A program made the position numbers and the translations under genes. Source: Collinsella sp. AM34-10 (GTDB lineage Bacteria > Actinomycetota > Coriobacteriia > Coriobacteriales > Coriobacteriaceae). From it: a stretch of 64,000 bases of DNA. Below the pieces are notes generated by a model. That model saw nothing but the letters and a program-made list of their open reading frames with translations, made no database searches and was not told where the DNA came from. Position 1 is the stretch's first letter. Every line of letters starts with the position of its first letter. Location of the stretch: contig NZ_QSIL01000007.1 of NCBI RefSeq assembly GCF_003469185.1, positions 382 through 64,381 of the forward strand. Reading direction: 5' to 3'. Of this stretch, positions 45,043 through 54,400 are shown in pieces.

Positions 45043-47478
45043 ATGGACGGCAGCATCGGCGCAATCCGCTTTGCAGCGGATGGAAGAACAATAGCCAGGC
45101 TCTACCAGAGCGGTGCGCATGACCGAGTCGATTGGGACGAGGAACAGCAGACCGGGCTAACCGGGCTGACGTGTTTCGGTCTCAAGCCGGAAGCATCCCA
45201 GAATGGCGCTGGTTCAACACCAGCCTTCGCCGTCAAGGACGGTCTTGACGGGAGTCCCACGCTTCGAATCAACGAAACCACATGTTATGTGCTCGAATAC
45301 GAGCGGACCCCTGATGGTGGCCTGCATCCTCGCGCCTCGTTCCAAAACGAAGGCAAGAATATCAGGTGCGACAGAAACGGCAATAGTGTCACCTTCCAGT
45401 TCGTGAACTATCTCGGGCGTTCGAGGATTCGATTCGGCGAGGAAGCTGATGCGCCGATGCTACAGTTCGAAGTCGTCCCGCTCAAGATTGGCTATGAAGA
45501 CGATTACATCGAGCTCACCGAGGAGCTTGCCGCAAGGTGCGCTGCGCTGCTCCTTGACTACTCGGGCTCCACGTCGAACGTTTACAAGCAAGCCGACGAG
45601 AATCGCGAGACGCTGCTTGAGCAGTTCGTCTTCCTGCGGCAGTTCTGCTACGAACCGAACCTCCAAGCCCTCTTCGAGGCGATAAAGAGGAACCCTGATA
45701 GGACGCTGGATCACGAGGACGAGCTGCGGTCGGTTGGGGCTGGCATGCCGTCCCGGAGGTTTTATACGAACCCCTTCTCGAACAGCCGGATGTGGACGCG
45801 CTTGAACTGCGGCGGCGATGCGGGAGGCGTCTACCTCCCCCAGATGGTCAGCGTCACGCGCAAGTACGACCTGCTCGACACGCCCGCCAATCGGTTTGTG
45901 AAATTTGCCCTGCATGAGATTGACCGGATCTGCACCTCTCTGATGACTGTCCTGGATGCCGAGAAGGGCGATACTCGGCAGACGGAGTGTTATCGCGAAG
46001 CCGCCGCGCTGCACGCCATGCTGGATACGATACTCAGCGACGCCTTCTTCGACGATGTCGGCACCCTGCAGATGATGCCTCAGAACAACCAGGTGTTGCA
46101 GAAGCGCGAGGGATACTCGCAGATCTTCTTCGCATATTCCATGCTCGATATGGCGCTGCAGCTCGACTGGAAGGGCAAGGATGACATCTACGAGGGCGAA
46201 TCGAAGAATGTGGCCCTCCTCTACGAGTACTGGATCTTCTTTGAGCTGTACGACATCGTAAGGGGGATCGAGGGGTGCGAGCCGATAAGCACCGATGACC
46301 ACCCATTTATCGGGACGAATCCCGACGGTGGGCTGTCAATATCCCTCAAGCAGGGCGTACGCTCCTGCCAGTCATTCCAGATTGCGCAGTGCGGCGCGAA
46401 GGTAAACCTCTACTACAACCGCACCTTCTCGCCCCGTGACTTTCATGCCACTCGTTACGAGGGTTCGTACTCGAGACCGTTCAGACCCGACTACACGCTC
46501 GCGATATTCCCGGATGCTTATACAAACGAGCGAGCCGCAGTGCAAGATGGAGCTGTTGCATTCGTCCACTTCGACGCCAAGTACCGCATCACCGACTTGA
46601 CGGGGCTTGTCGGCAAGGATGTGGGCACCGAGGAGGCAGAGCGCGAGGAACTTAACGAGGAGAAGGCGGCCTCCACCACGAACACCTACAAGCGCGGTGA
46701 CCTGCTGAAGATGCACACGTACAACGACGCGATACGGCGCACGGTTGGCAGCTACGTGCTTTATCCGGGGTCGGGCGAAACGGGCGAGAAGGGCCAATTC
46801 CGGCTCTTCGAGGAGATTTTGCCGGGTGTCGGCGCTTTCGCCATGAAGCCGAGCATCAGCAGGACGGCAGAGAATGCGTTGCGCGATTTCATAGAGAAGG
46901 TCATCGGCGAGAACACGGCAAGCAATACGCGGCTGAACCGGCTGAGCTACTTCACCGAAATGGTTGTGGCTGAGCCTCCAAGCGCGGGCAAGACGGATAG
47001 CGACTCCTACGGGCATGGTGGCGAATCGTTCGTGATTGGCTACATTCGAGGGGACTCTCCCGATGACTACTATCACTTTCTCGAAAGCAGCGGCAGGCTC
47101 CGCAAGGGCGGGCGCTTTCTCTTCTACTTCTATGCCATTAAGGACGGGCATGTCTACTCGCACCATAAGGATCTCTTCCGCACGTCGTGGTTCCGCTTCT
47201 ATCGGAACGCCATAAGCCAGACGAACACCTACGAGATCGAGCCTGTGGCGTGTCGCATAACCTCGAATGAGCTGGTTTCGAGGGACGAGCTGGCCGACCG
47301 CCTGGCCGACCTTGGCTACGTGCGGGATCGTGGGAATCAGGGTGCCGACTTCTACTATGTCCTGTCCGTGCGGGTGGAAGATGACGCGGCAGAACCCTTA
47401 AGCCTGGGGCGCAGGGCGGTGGATGAACAGAACGGCAACGATGCGTTCAGCCCCCACTCGCCAAAGATTGTTGGGTGA
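45043..47478 (+). CDS. McrC-like nuclease (DUF2357 and PD-(D/E)xK), restriction subunit
   Basis: An 811-residue protein. The middle has DUF2357-like features; the nuclease core is around residues 480-600 with RPDYTLAIFPD, FVHFDAKYRIT (the D-AK motif) and GDLLKMHTYNDAIRR. This is the PD-(D/E)xK layout of McrC. After about residue 670 comes an extra domain (FLESSGRLRKGG to the end) which is duplicated as a relic at 40062-40472. It follows the mcrB-like gene by three bases. Together with two methyltransferases it makes a four-gene LlaJI-like restriction system. Confidence 0.88.
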   Translation: MDGSIGAIRFAADGRTIARLYQSGAHDRVDWDEEQQTGLTGLTCFGLKPEASQNGAGSTPAFAVKDGLDGSPTLRINETTCYVLEYERTPDGGLHPRASFQNEGKNIRCDRNGNSVTFQFVNYLGRSRIRFGEEADAPMLQFEVVPLKIGYEDDYIELTEELAARCAALLLDYSGSTSNVYKQADENRETLLEQFVFLRQFCYEPNLQALFEAIKRNPDRTLDHEDELRSVGAGMPSRRFYTNPFSNSRMWTRLNCGGDAGGVYLPQMVSVTRKYDLLDTPANRFVKFALHEIDRICTSLMTVLDAEKGDTRQTECYREAAALHAMLDTILSDAFFDDVGTLQMMPQNNQVLQKREGYSQIFFAYSMLDMALQLDWKGKDDIYEGESKNVALLYEYWIFFELYDIVRGIEGCEPISTDDHPFIGTNPDGGLSISLKQGVRSCQSFQIAQCGAKVNLYYNRTFSPRDFHATRYEGSYSRPFRPDYTLAIFPDAYTNERAAVQDGAVAFVHFDAKYRITDLTGLVGKDVGTEEAEREELNEEKAASTTNTYKRGDLLKMHTYNDAIRRTVGSYVLYPGSGETGEKGQFRLFEEILPGVGAFAMKPSISRTAENALRDFIEKVIGENTASNTRLNRLSYFTEMVVAEPPSAGKTDSDSYGHGGESFVIGYIRGDSPDDYYHFLESSGRLRKGGRFLFYFYAIKDGHVYSHHKDLFRTSWFRFYRNAISQTNTYEIEPVACRITSNELVSRDELADRLADLGYVRDRGNQGADFYYVLSVRVEDDAAEPLSLGRRAVDEQNGNDAFSPHSPKIVG

Positions 47479-47534
47479 TCATCTGGTCATTTTCAGAGTA
47501 GCGGTAACACCTACGGGCGCGCGAGGGGCAACGC

Positions 47535-47783
47535 ATGAGGCCAATCGTCTACAACGGGGTTGACCTGTCGGGCGTGTGCTCTGCCGAGGTCATCGAGAAA
47601 GTTGCCCTGCCCGTGGAGGCGGAGACCCTGGCGGTGCCGAGGCGTGCCGGCGCACTGCTGGTGGCGGGGCGGCTGTCCCCCAGGCTAGTGCGGGCGCGGC
47701 TGTTCATGGACACCCGCCCGCGCCTTCAGGACGATGTTCGGCGACAGGGACGACGCAGCGGCGCTGCCACGTCGCGCAGGTAG
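47535..47783 (+). CDS. Phage distal-tail protein fragment
   Basis: An 82-residue frame. Its first 60 residues (MRPIVYNGVDLSGVCSAEVI and LAVPRRAGALLVAGR) look like the start of phage tail proteins of the Dit type. After about residue 60 the sequence turns Arg-rich and ends. Intact relatives are much longer. The GC-rich base use differs from the adjacent restriction gene. It is most likely a prophage remnant. Confidence 0.5.
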   Translation: MRPIVYNGVDLSGVCSAEVIEKVALPVEAETLAVPRRAGALLVAGRLSPRLVRARLFMDTRPRLQDDVRRQGRRSGAATSRR

Positions 47784-47867
47784 CGGAGGAGGGTTGCTCC
47801 CAATGGCCCGCGGCGTCCGCGCCCCGGTGCCACCCCGTGACCGGCGGCTTCGCTCGAAGCCGCTACA

Positions 47868-50030
47868 TCAGGCTCGTTCCCGCTTTTCCGGGTCATATCC
47901 CTTCGTATACACGGTAAAGCTAAGGCTATCTATCGTGCCGGTGCTGTAGACGCATGCGTCGGGCGCGCTCCGTGTGCCTTGGGCGGTCGGGTCGGTCGAG
48001 ACACAATCGTCCCTATCTATTCCAAGCAATGGAATGGGCTTTGCCACCTGGTCGGCGCTATTAATTTGCGCAATGATCTCCAACAACTCGTATAACTTGA
48101 TAAGCCATGAGCTGTATGGGTGCTCGCCGGGTCCCTTGTGCTTCAGCGTGCACTTTGATTGCGGGCTTTCGGCGAGCTGGCTCAAGCGTTCAAAAAGCGC
48201 CGGGTACTCGGCTTCGGGAAACTCGACTTGTACATACTGTATGCCATTGAGGATGAATCCGTACCACAGTACGGGGTATGGAAAACCGTTCCTATCTGGT
48301 CGCCTGATTTTTGTCCTGCAATTGGGCTGGTTGACGATAGACAGCCATGCCGCATAGAGCTCGTCGGAAATTAGGTCGCTCGCTTGGTATGTTGGGCCAA
48401 GACCATCGAGAACAAAATTGCCAAGGCTGTCAAAATAGTGGGCACAATCCGTTAAACCCTTTTCGTATGCCGTGTCGGCTTTTCTCCGTATATTGAGTGC
48501 GACGTCGCGGGGTGATTTGCGACCAAGATGTTTTTTGGCGTTGTGCCGCGGGTTGCAATAGAGCTTGGTCGCCGCGTTATATCGATCGCAGTACTTGCTG
48601 TTAGGGCCGGTCGGAAAAAAGAGCGAACCACAGGTTTGGCATGTTATCGGCATAATGCCGCACAGCAGCAGCTCGTGGAGGATGCGGGCATAAAGGCTTG
48701 CAAAGGAACATTCCTCTTCGGTGAAGTAAAGCTCTCCTGCCTTTGCAATAACAGCTTGAAGCCTTACGAGCCTATTGAGGTTTTCCTGGTCGTTAAGCTC
48801 TGCATACGTATGGAAGTCTCCATTTGCGTAGATTTGGTTCTCGCGCATAGCCTCGAGATAGTTCTTGCGAAACGCCTGCATAAAGGGGGCGCTATTCATG
48901 CGTTTTATATCGCTCAAATGTTCTTCGAGCTTTTGAGCCGTTTCGTTTCCGGGCAAGTGCTTTTTGGCTGCGTATGCAAAAGCGTCGCCAAAGCGGATGA
49001 TTGCCGGCAGCTGATTATCGAATAATCGAAATTGTCGCGGGTCGCTTGTTTTGATGGCGGCTGGGAAAAACTCTTCGTTTTGCGCGAGCAGGCTAGGTGC
49101 CTCGGTGTTTTTAAGCAGCGGGGCAAGCTCCAGACATTCCTGATAAAAAACAATGAGAAGCGCTCGAAAGAGATCGGTATTGGTGCAAACGCAAGCTGTT
49201 TCTATCTGCGAGTTGACCTTTGGATAGTTGTCTCTTGGATTGTCGCGTTTATACGGCACCGGTTCTGTTAGCCCGGTCTTGCCGTTGGTAGTTGTAATGT
49301 CCATGTCGTTCGACACGAGCTTGAGATAGGAGCTGAAGAGGGACGCCATTTCTTGCTTATTGAGTTGGGCCGATGTCGTGATCACCGCGCGGTACAGGCG
49401 GTTGATTTCTTTGCACTCAATAGCGTTGTTGTTCATCCAGCAGCTGTAATAGCGATAGTCGGGAATCGCTGTGATGTTCATGACACACTGCCTGCAGACA
49501 TTTTCAAGGAGATACCTGGCCATGCCAGATATCTCTCCGTGTGCATGGCGCGTAATGGCTTTATCGAATATCGGAGCAAAGAAATCGAGGTCGCGTTCCT
49601 TTTGTTTTTGAAGGTTGACTTCGATTTCGGCTTCGTTCAATTCTGCTTGCGCGGACTCTTGGTCGGAATCGTCTGGATCGAGCCAGTCGTCATGGTCTGG
49701 TTCGGCTGCGTAGTCCATCGAAGCGTGTTGCGCATCGTGGGGAGCAGGGGGCTGACGAATGGCGTTCTGCAAATCGATGTAAAAGCGCAATTTTGCTCGC
49801 TCACGAAAGTGGCCCCCAATCTCGTTGAAAAGCGAGCTTAAGTCGACGCGTAATAGGTCGTTGGCTACGGAGACGAGATTCCATGCGCTTGCATTGCCGG
49901 TTGCGTTTCCGTCATCGGCGCAATCAATCTCTGGCGTTCTGTTAAGAAGAAGCATGCGGGGATTGACGGGAGAGCGAAGAAAGCCAGCCTCGAAACCCCA
50001 GCTAAACGGCTCTTGTTCGGAATCAAGCAT
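47868..50030 (-). CDS. Large unknown protein with a zinc-ribbon-like motif
   Basis: A 720-residue protein that I cannot assign with certainty. Near residue 465 lies CQTCGSLFFPTGPNSKYCDR, a probable zinc site that continues with LYCNPRHNAKKHL. A DUF6076-like assignment is possible from the motif but unproven. An acidic stretch near 100-130 separates the N-terminal part. GGAGC lies before ATG 50030. It is divergent from the small-gene/helicase operon that starts at 50140, with only 110 bp between them, so they may share regulation. Confidence 0.7.
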   Translation of the reverse strand: MLDSEQEPFSWGFEAGFLRSPVNPRMLLLNRTPEIDCADDGNATGNASAWNLVSVANDLLRVDLSSLFNEIGGHFRERAKLRFYIDLQNAIRQPPAPHDAQHASMDYAAEPDHDDWLDPDDSDQESAQAELNEAEIEVNLQKQKERDLDFFAPIFDKAITRHAHGEISGMARYLLENVCRQCVMNITAIPDYRYYSCWMNNNAIECKEINRLYRAVITTSAQLNKQEMASLFSSYLKLVSNDMDITTTNGKTGLTEPVPYKRDNPRDNYPKVNSQIETACVCTNTDLFRALLIVFYQECLELAPLLKNTEAPSLLAQNEEFFPAAIKTSDPRQFRLFDNQLPAIIRFGDAFAYAAKKHLPGNETAQKLEEHLSDIKRMNSAPFMQAFRKNYLEAMRENQIYANGDFHTYAELNDQENLNRLVRLQAVIAKAGELYFTEEECSFASLYARILHELLLCGIMPITCQTCGSLFFPTGPNSKYCDRYNAATKLYCNPRHNAKKHLGRKSPRDVALNIRRKADTAYEKGLTDCAHYFDSLGNFVLDGLGPTYQASDLISDELYAAWLSIVNQPNCRTKIRRPDRNGFPYPVLWYGFILNGIQYVQVEFPEAEYPALFERLSQLAESPQSKCTLKHKGPGEHPYSSWLIKLYELLEIIAQINSADQVAKPIPLLGIDRDDCVSTDPTAQGTRSAPDACVYSTGTIDSLSFTVYTKGYDPEKRERA

Positions 50031-50139
50031 TAATGCTCCAAACAGCCAAAATTTAAAACCCGATAAAAGTCATATTACGCGGCTGTTTGCGGCTGTTCAA
50101 TGGAATCAAGCGAAAAGGCTTAAAACCAGGGAGGCCGTT

Positions 50140-50466
50140 ATGTCCGATTGCATCAAGCTCAACAAAGGAAACATCGATGTATGCGAGCGCGAGGTTATCG
50201 TTCTTCGCGAGATCATCGCTGCCGCCATGGGTCGTTTGCACCAGATGCGCAAGCAGTGCGAGCGCGGCTATGTGTCTTCGGAGGATTTCGAGAATGCGTT
50301 GGATGCGTACGGAGTAATCAGTGAGCGAGTCGATGAGCTTGACCAGCTTGGTTTCGAGTTCAGATGGTCGTCAGTCCCCGATGCCGGAATCGATGAGAAC
50401 GACGGGCTCGAATGGATCGAGGACGACAACCCTCCGCGTGAGCGCGGTTTTGATATTGCTTGTTAA
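50140..50466 (+). CDS. Small helical protein, first gene of the helicase operon
   Basis: A 108-residue protein starting MSDCIKLNKGNIDVCEREVI; ATG 50140 follows CAGGGAGG. Residues 10-80 are predicted helical with heptad-like spacing (VIVLREIIAAAMGRLHQMRK, DALDAYGVISERVDELDQL). The C-terminus is acidic. I recognise no family. It could be a small regulator or accessory subunit of the downstream helicase pair. Confidence 0.65.
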   Translation: MSDCIKLNKGNIDVCEREVIVLREIIAAAMGRLHQMRKQCERGYVSSEDFENALDAYGVISERVDELDQLGFEFRWSSVPDAGIDENDGLEWIEDDNPPRERGFDIAC

Positions 50467-50494
50467 TGTGACCGAACGGTTGATTGGAGACAAA

Positions 50495-51115
50495 ATGTAT
50501 CCGTACTACGAATGTGACAACTATCCCATGAGCATTACAGATGATGACGGCCCGTTTCTGATCATGGAGGCGAGGCTGTCTGGCGACGACGAGCTCAATG
50601 ATGATTTTAGGAAAGGCGCCAGTTATAGATGCTCGTGTGCGACTGTTTCTGCGGCGATTGATCTTTGCAGGTCGATGACGGACGGCGATGCCGATCCTTG
50701 GTATGAAAGTTGGGAGAAGGCGGTTGAGCGTTATCCGCTCGAGAAATGCGAGGATGCGACAACGCTGTATTGGATCGAGCCGACCGATCCGCACAAGGCG
50801 CTGTGCGCCCTCCAACCCCATTGCGATCTTGAGCCATACGTGGCTGAGGCAATTGGCGCAGTTGACACGTATCTACTGGAGTGCGCGGACTATCCCTTTA
50901 CGGTCGATCATTTAGATCTAAAGGACGTTGACGTCCTGCTCAGCGCTGCTTGGGGATTGGCTCGAGTCCTCGAAGAAACTTGGGGCACTTGCGACCCTGA
51001 TGATGTTTTGGAAAAGATCGAGGATGCTACGTACAGTGCGTATATAACGGTTAAGGACCTGATCGCGGGCGAAGAGGCGGCCAAAGCCAGCGCAAAGTCC
51101 GATGACAATCTTTAG
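50495..51115 (+). CDS. Acidic unknown protein of the helicase operon
   Basis: A 206-residue acidic protein, rich in Asp, Glu, Trp and Tyr, starting MYPYYECDNYPMSITDDDG. ATG 50495 follows TTGGAGAC. No motif is recognised. The charge could suggest a DNA-mimic or inhibitor-type fold, but this is speculation. It lies 28 bp after the first small gene. Confidence 0.65.
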   Translation: MYPYYECDNYPMSITDDDGPFLIMEARLSGDDELNDDFRKGASYRCSCATVSAAIDLCRSMTDGDADPWYESWEKAVERYPLEKCEDATTLYWIEPTDPHKALCALQPHCDLEPYVAEAIGAVDTYLLECADYPFTVDHLDLKDVDVLLSAAWGLARVLEETWGTCDPDDVLEKIEDATYSAYITVKDLIAGEEAAKASAKSDDNL

Positions 51116-51300
51116 CCACCGCACTGAACGGCGCGACCGATCGGAAGGCTGCCGGGAAAAGCTTTAGCAAGCGCCCCGACCAGGTTCAGGAGTCTGCCGC
51201 CGATGCATCCCTGATGCGTGTCGCCCTTGCAGTGATCGATGCCAAAGAGCGCGAGGCGTTGGAGTGCGATCTTAAGAAACTGCTCGCTTCGTGCGAGTAG
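51106..51300 (+). pseudogene. Possible gene remnant before the helicase
   Basis: An open frame from 51106 to the TAG at 51300 reads like coding sequence (for example VALAVIDAKEREALECDLKK) but has no start until ATG 51214, which would leave 28 residues. It may be the end of a decayed gene. The rest up to 51433 shows only a pyrimidine-rich stretch and the ribosome site CGGAGG of the helicase gene. Confidence 0.25.
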
Positions 51301-51433
51301 TCGCTGACTGCTCCTCTTTCCTTTCTTTCTTCTCTCAAGCGGCATGGACGCCGCCGCCTTGACCGCCCAGCGCGAGTTTTGTCCGCACGGGATGGTATCA
51401 AACACGTGTAACAACTAAATCGGAGGTTTGACC

Positions 51434-54400
51434 ATGGCTATGTGGGATCTCAACTGCCAATCGAATCCGTCGTCTGCGGACGACAAGGAGCTCGCTCCCT
51501 ATCTTGCACGTCAAAAGGCGATGCGCGAGTTTTTTGAGCGTGCGCTGTTTGCCCCCAAGGATCAGGGCAACAATGGCCTGTACTTTTTGGGCGCCACGAC
51601 GGGCTCGGGTAAAAACTATACGGCCGAGCAGGTCACAGCCGACCTCATCGCCGGTGGCTGGGACGATTCGGGCTGTTTTAACAAGTGCCCGGGCCGTCGT
51701 TACCTGGTGTTTGTGGTGCCGGGTAAGGACAACCGCGACAACTACGTTGCGAGCGTGCGCAAATTGCTGGTTGAACAGGGCATGGATGGCGATGCCGCGC
51801 AGCGCATGGTGTTCGATCTTCCGCGTGCGGGCGATAACATCCTGCATTGGATTGAGACTACGCGCGGTAAGGGCGCCGTGGGCGTGCGCGACATTCCGTG
51901 TCCCATCGAGGCGGACGACGAGAGCTCTCATCGCATCATTAAGCGAGCGTGGGGCAACGCGATGGAGATCGCCGATGACCTTTTGGGCATCCTTGACACT
52001 CGAAATCGTCTGGGAGGTGTTGCAGACCGTTTGACCCCCGCCCTTCGCGACAAGCTATCGTCGGCGGATGCGAGCTTGCGTTGGGCTGTGAGCCACGAGC
52101 TCAAAAACATCACGCGCGGCATGGAGGTGATCCCCCAGATTTGGCCGTCTGCCCTGCTCAATGACGAGAGCATACCGCATGTGATTGCCCTGACGCCGCA
52201 AAAGCTCATCAATAGGATCGATACAGTGACCGGTGCAGGCGTTGTGCTCTTTAACGCAATGGCTGCCGAGAAGGGCCTGTTTATCTTTGATGAAATCGAC
52301 CACATGAAGGCCGACATACTGTCGACGCTGACAGACGATCCCGTGACGTTTCAACCGGACGAAGTATTGCGTATCCTCGATCGTCATTTTAACGGCGGTG
52401 TGGTGGACCCCTTGCTACTGGGGAATCGAGATCAATGGATGGCGGTCTATACGCACGCTTCCACGTCGGGCGATCACAAAGGGTCAAACGCCGAGAGGAA
52501 CAGGGTTTCGCGGGCGAGCGTAGAGGAAGATGCCGAAGAAATCGCCAAGGATGCCAAGAAAATTCAAAAGGCACTCGCCTCTTGTATTAAGGACATGAAA
52601 CTGCGTCCGCCTTTTGCGCTGTCTGACGAGGCGAAAGAAGAGCAGCTCTCCGGTCGACATCTGTTTGGCAGCGACGATATTTCGGTGGGCGACAACTCGG
52701 CGAATCCGTTGCGCTTCAAACTCAATGAGGGCGGTACTCGCAATATGATTATCACTCGCGGAGGGAGTGGGCAGCAAACCGTCAGCAAGGCGGTGCGTCG
52801 TGCACGCGGTCTGGTCAGGATGGTGGTGGGTCATCTCGCCCGTTGCGCCACGCTTATGGACAAGCTGTACTACGGCAGCATTTCGTACAAGGACGACCTT
52901 TCGCGCAAGAACATCATCGATGCCCTGGGCATTAGGAACAACCAGACCAGCGAGAAGTATTTTTGGGATTCGTTGATGCTGGCGCTGTTCTTTAAAGATC
53001 GCAAGAATGACGAGATCGATGCCGCCGACGACTCGATGTATGCGCGTGGTGTCGATTATCTAGTGATGGAAACCACCATCGAGCACATGTTTACCACGTA
53101 CCTAACCAGCCACGGCATTGAGCGCATGCCCGAGGCCTACCTTGCCTCCATTGCCGCCAAAGCGCCTTGCGTGTGCATGAGCGCAACATGGAGTGCGCCG
53201 ACCGTCAAAAACTTCAACCTCGATTACCTTGACGAGGTTCATGGCGTGGTTCGCAAGGACGCTTGGATTGGCGAGCTCAACCAGGAAATCGTGCGACAGA
53301 CTAAGCTGTTTAACAAACAGGCTGCGAAGGAGTACGACGTCGATATTGCCTGGGTGGATGAGTCCAAGGAAATTGCCGGCATGGTCGCGCTGGCAGGCGG
53401 CGCCTTTGGCGGCATCATTGTGTCGCCCGACGAGGTGTACGAGCGCGCGATGCGGTTCTTTGACGGGATTGGCGTGAGTGAGGGACTTGCGGTGCGCTTG
53501 CGCTTAAAGATTGCTGACAGGGTGGGCGTGAGCGACGCCAAGAGCATCGAGTTTGAGCTGAAGTGCCTGAGCAAGACGCTTGTTGCCGTGAGTACTTGGG
53601 CCCGTGGTGTGGCGCGTAACGAGCAACGGGCGGGAGCCGTTTTTACCACGCGCCACATGGGAAACCATGGCGAATTCAATAGTCTGGCGCTGGATCTTGC
53701 GCGCGAGATTGTCGCGGAGCTGGTGATTAGAAACATCAAGTGCCCCGAGATGTCGTACGAGAAATCGCTTGAGGCCGCCAAGGACATGGTGCCGTGCTTT
53801 AACGCTGCGGAATGGGATGCAGGTTGGCGTGGCGCTCAAAAACGTCTCGAGCTGGGCCAGCCGACCCTGATGTTTATCAATCTTTCGGCCGGTGGCTTTT
53901 CCAAGAATCTCAAATACAAGGTGCCGGAGAATCTGTGCGACATGGTTCATCAGGTCGATTGCGGCTTTGAAAATGCCGACCGTCGCCCCAAGATGGATCT
54001 TGATTTCTTATATATCGAGTCGCCCACAAGTCGTTTGACCTGGGGAGTGGAGATCAACTCAAATAAGTTTGTCCAGCAGGCGCTACTTGGCGTGGTGGAG
54101 CAGGAGGAACTGGTAGCGCGCGGCGAGGTTCCGTTTACTCAAAAGCGCCGGAACGTACGGATGCTTCTATCTGGCGTTAATAAGAGCCTGCCGGTGCGCG
54201 ACACCCTCTCTTATCAGGTCGAAGGCGCTCGCATTGTGGCACAGGCTGTGGGTCGCCTGATGCGCACGAGTGTAAAGATGCCTTGCGTGCAGGTGCTGCT
54301 CGACCGCGAGATTGCGAACGATTGCAACTTTTCGTTCTTGCATGATTTGCCGATGGGCTACGAGCTTGAGCAGGTGGTTGGTGCCTGCGCCGCTGCCAAC

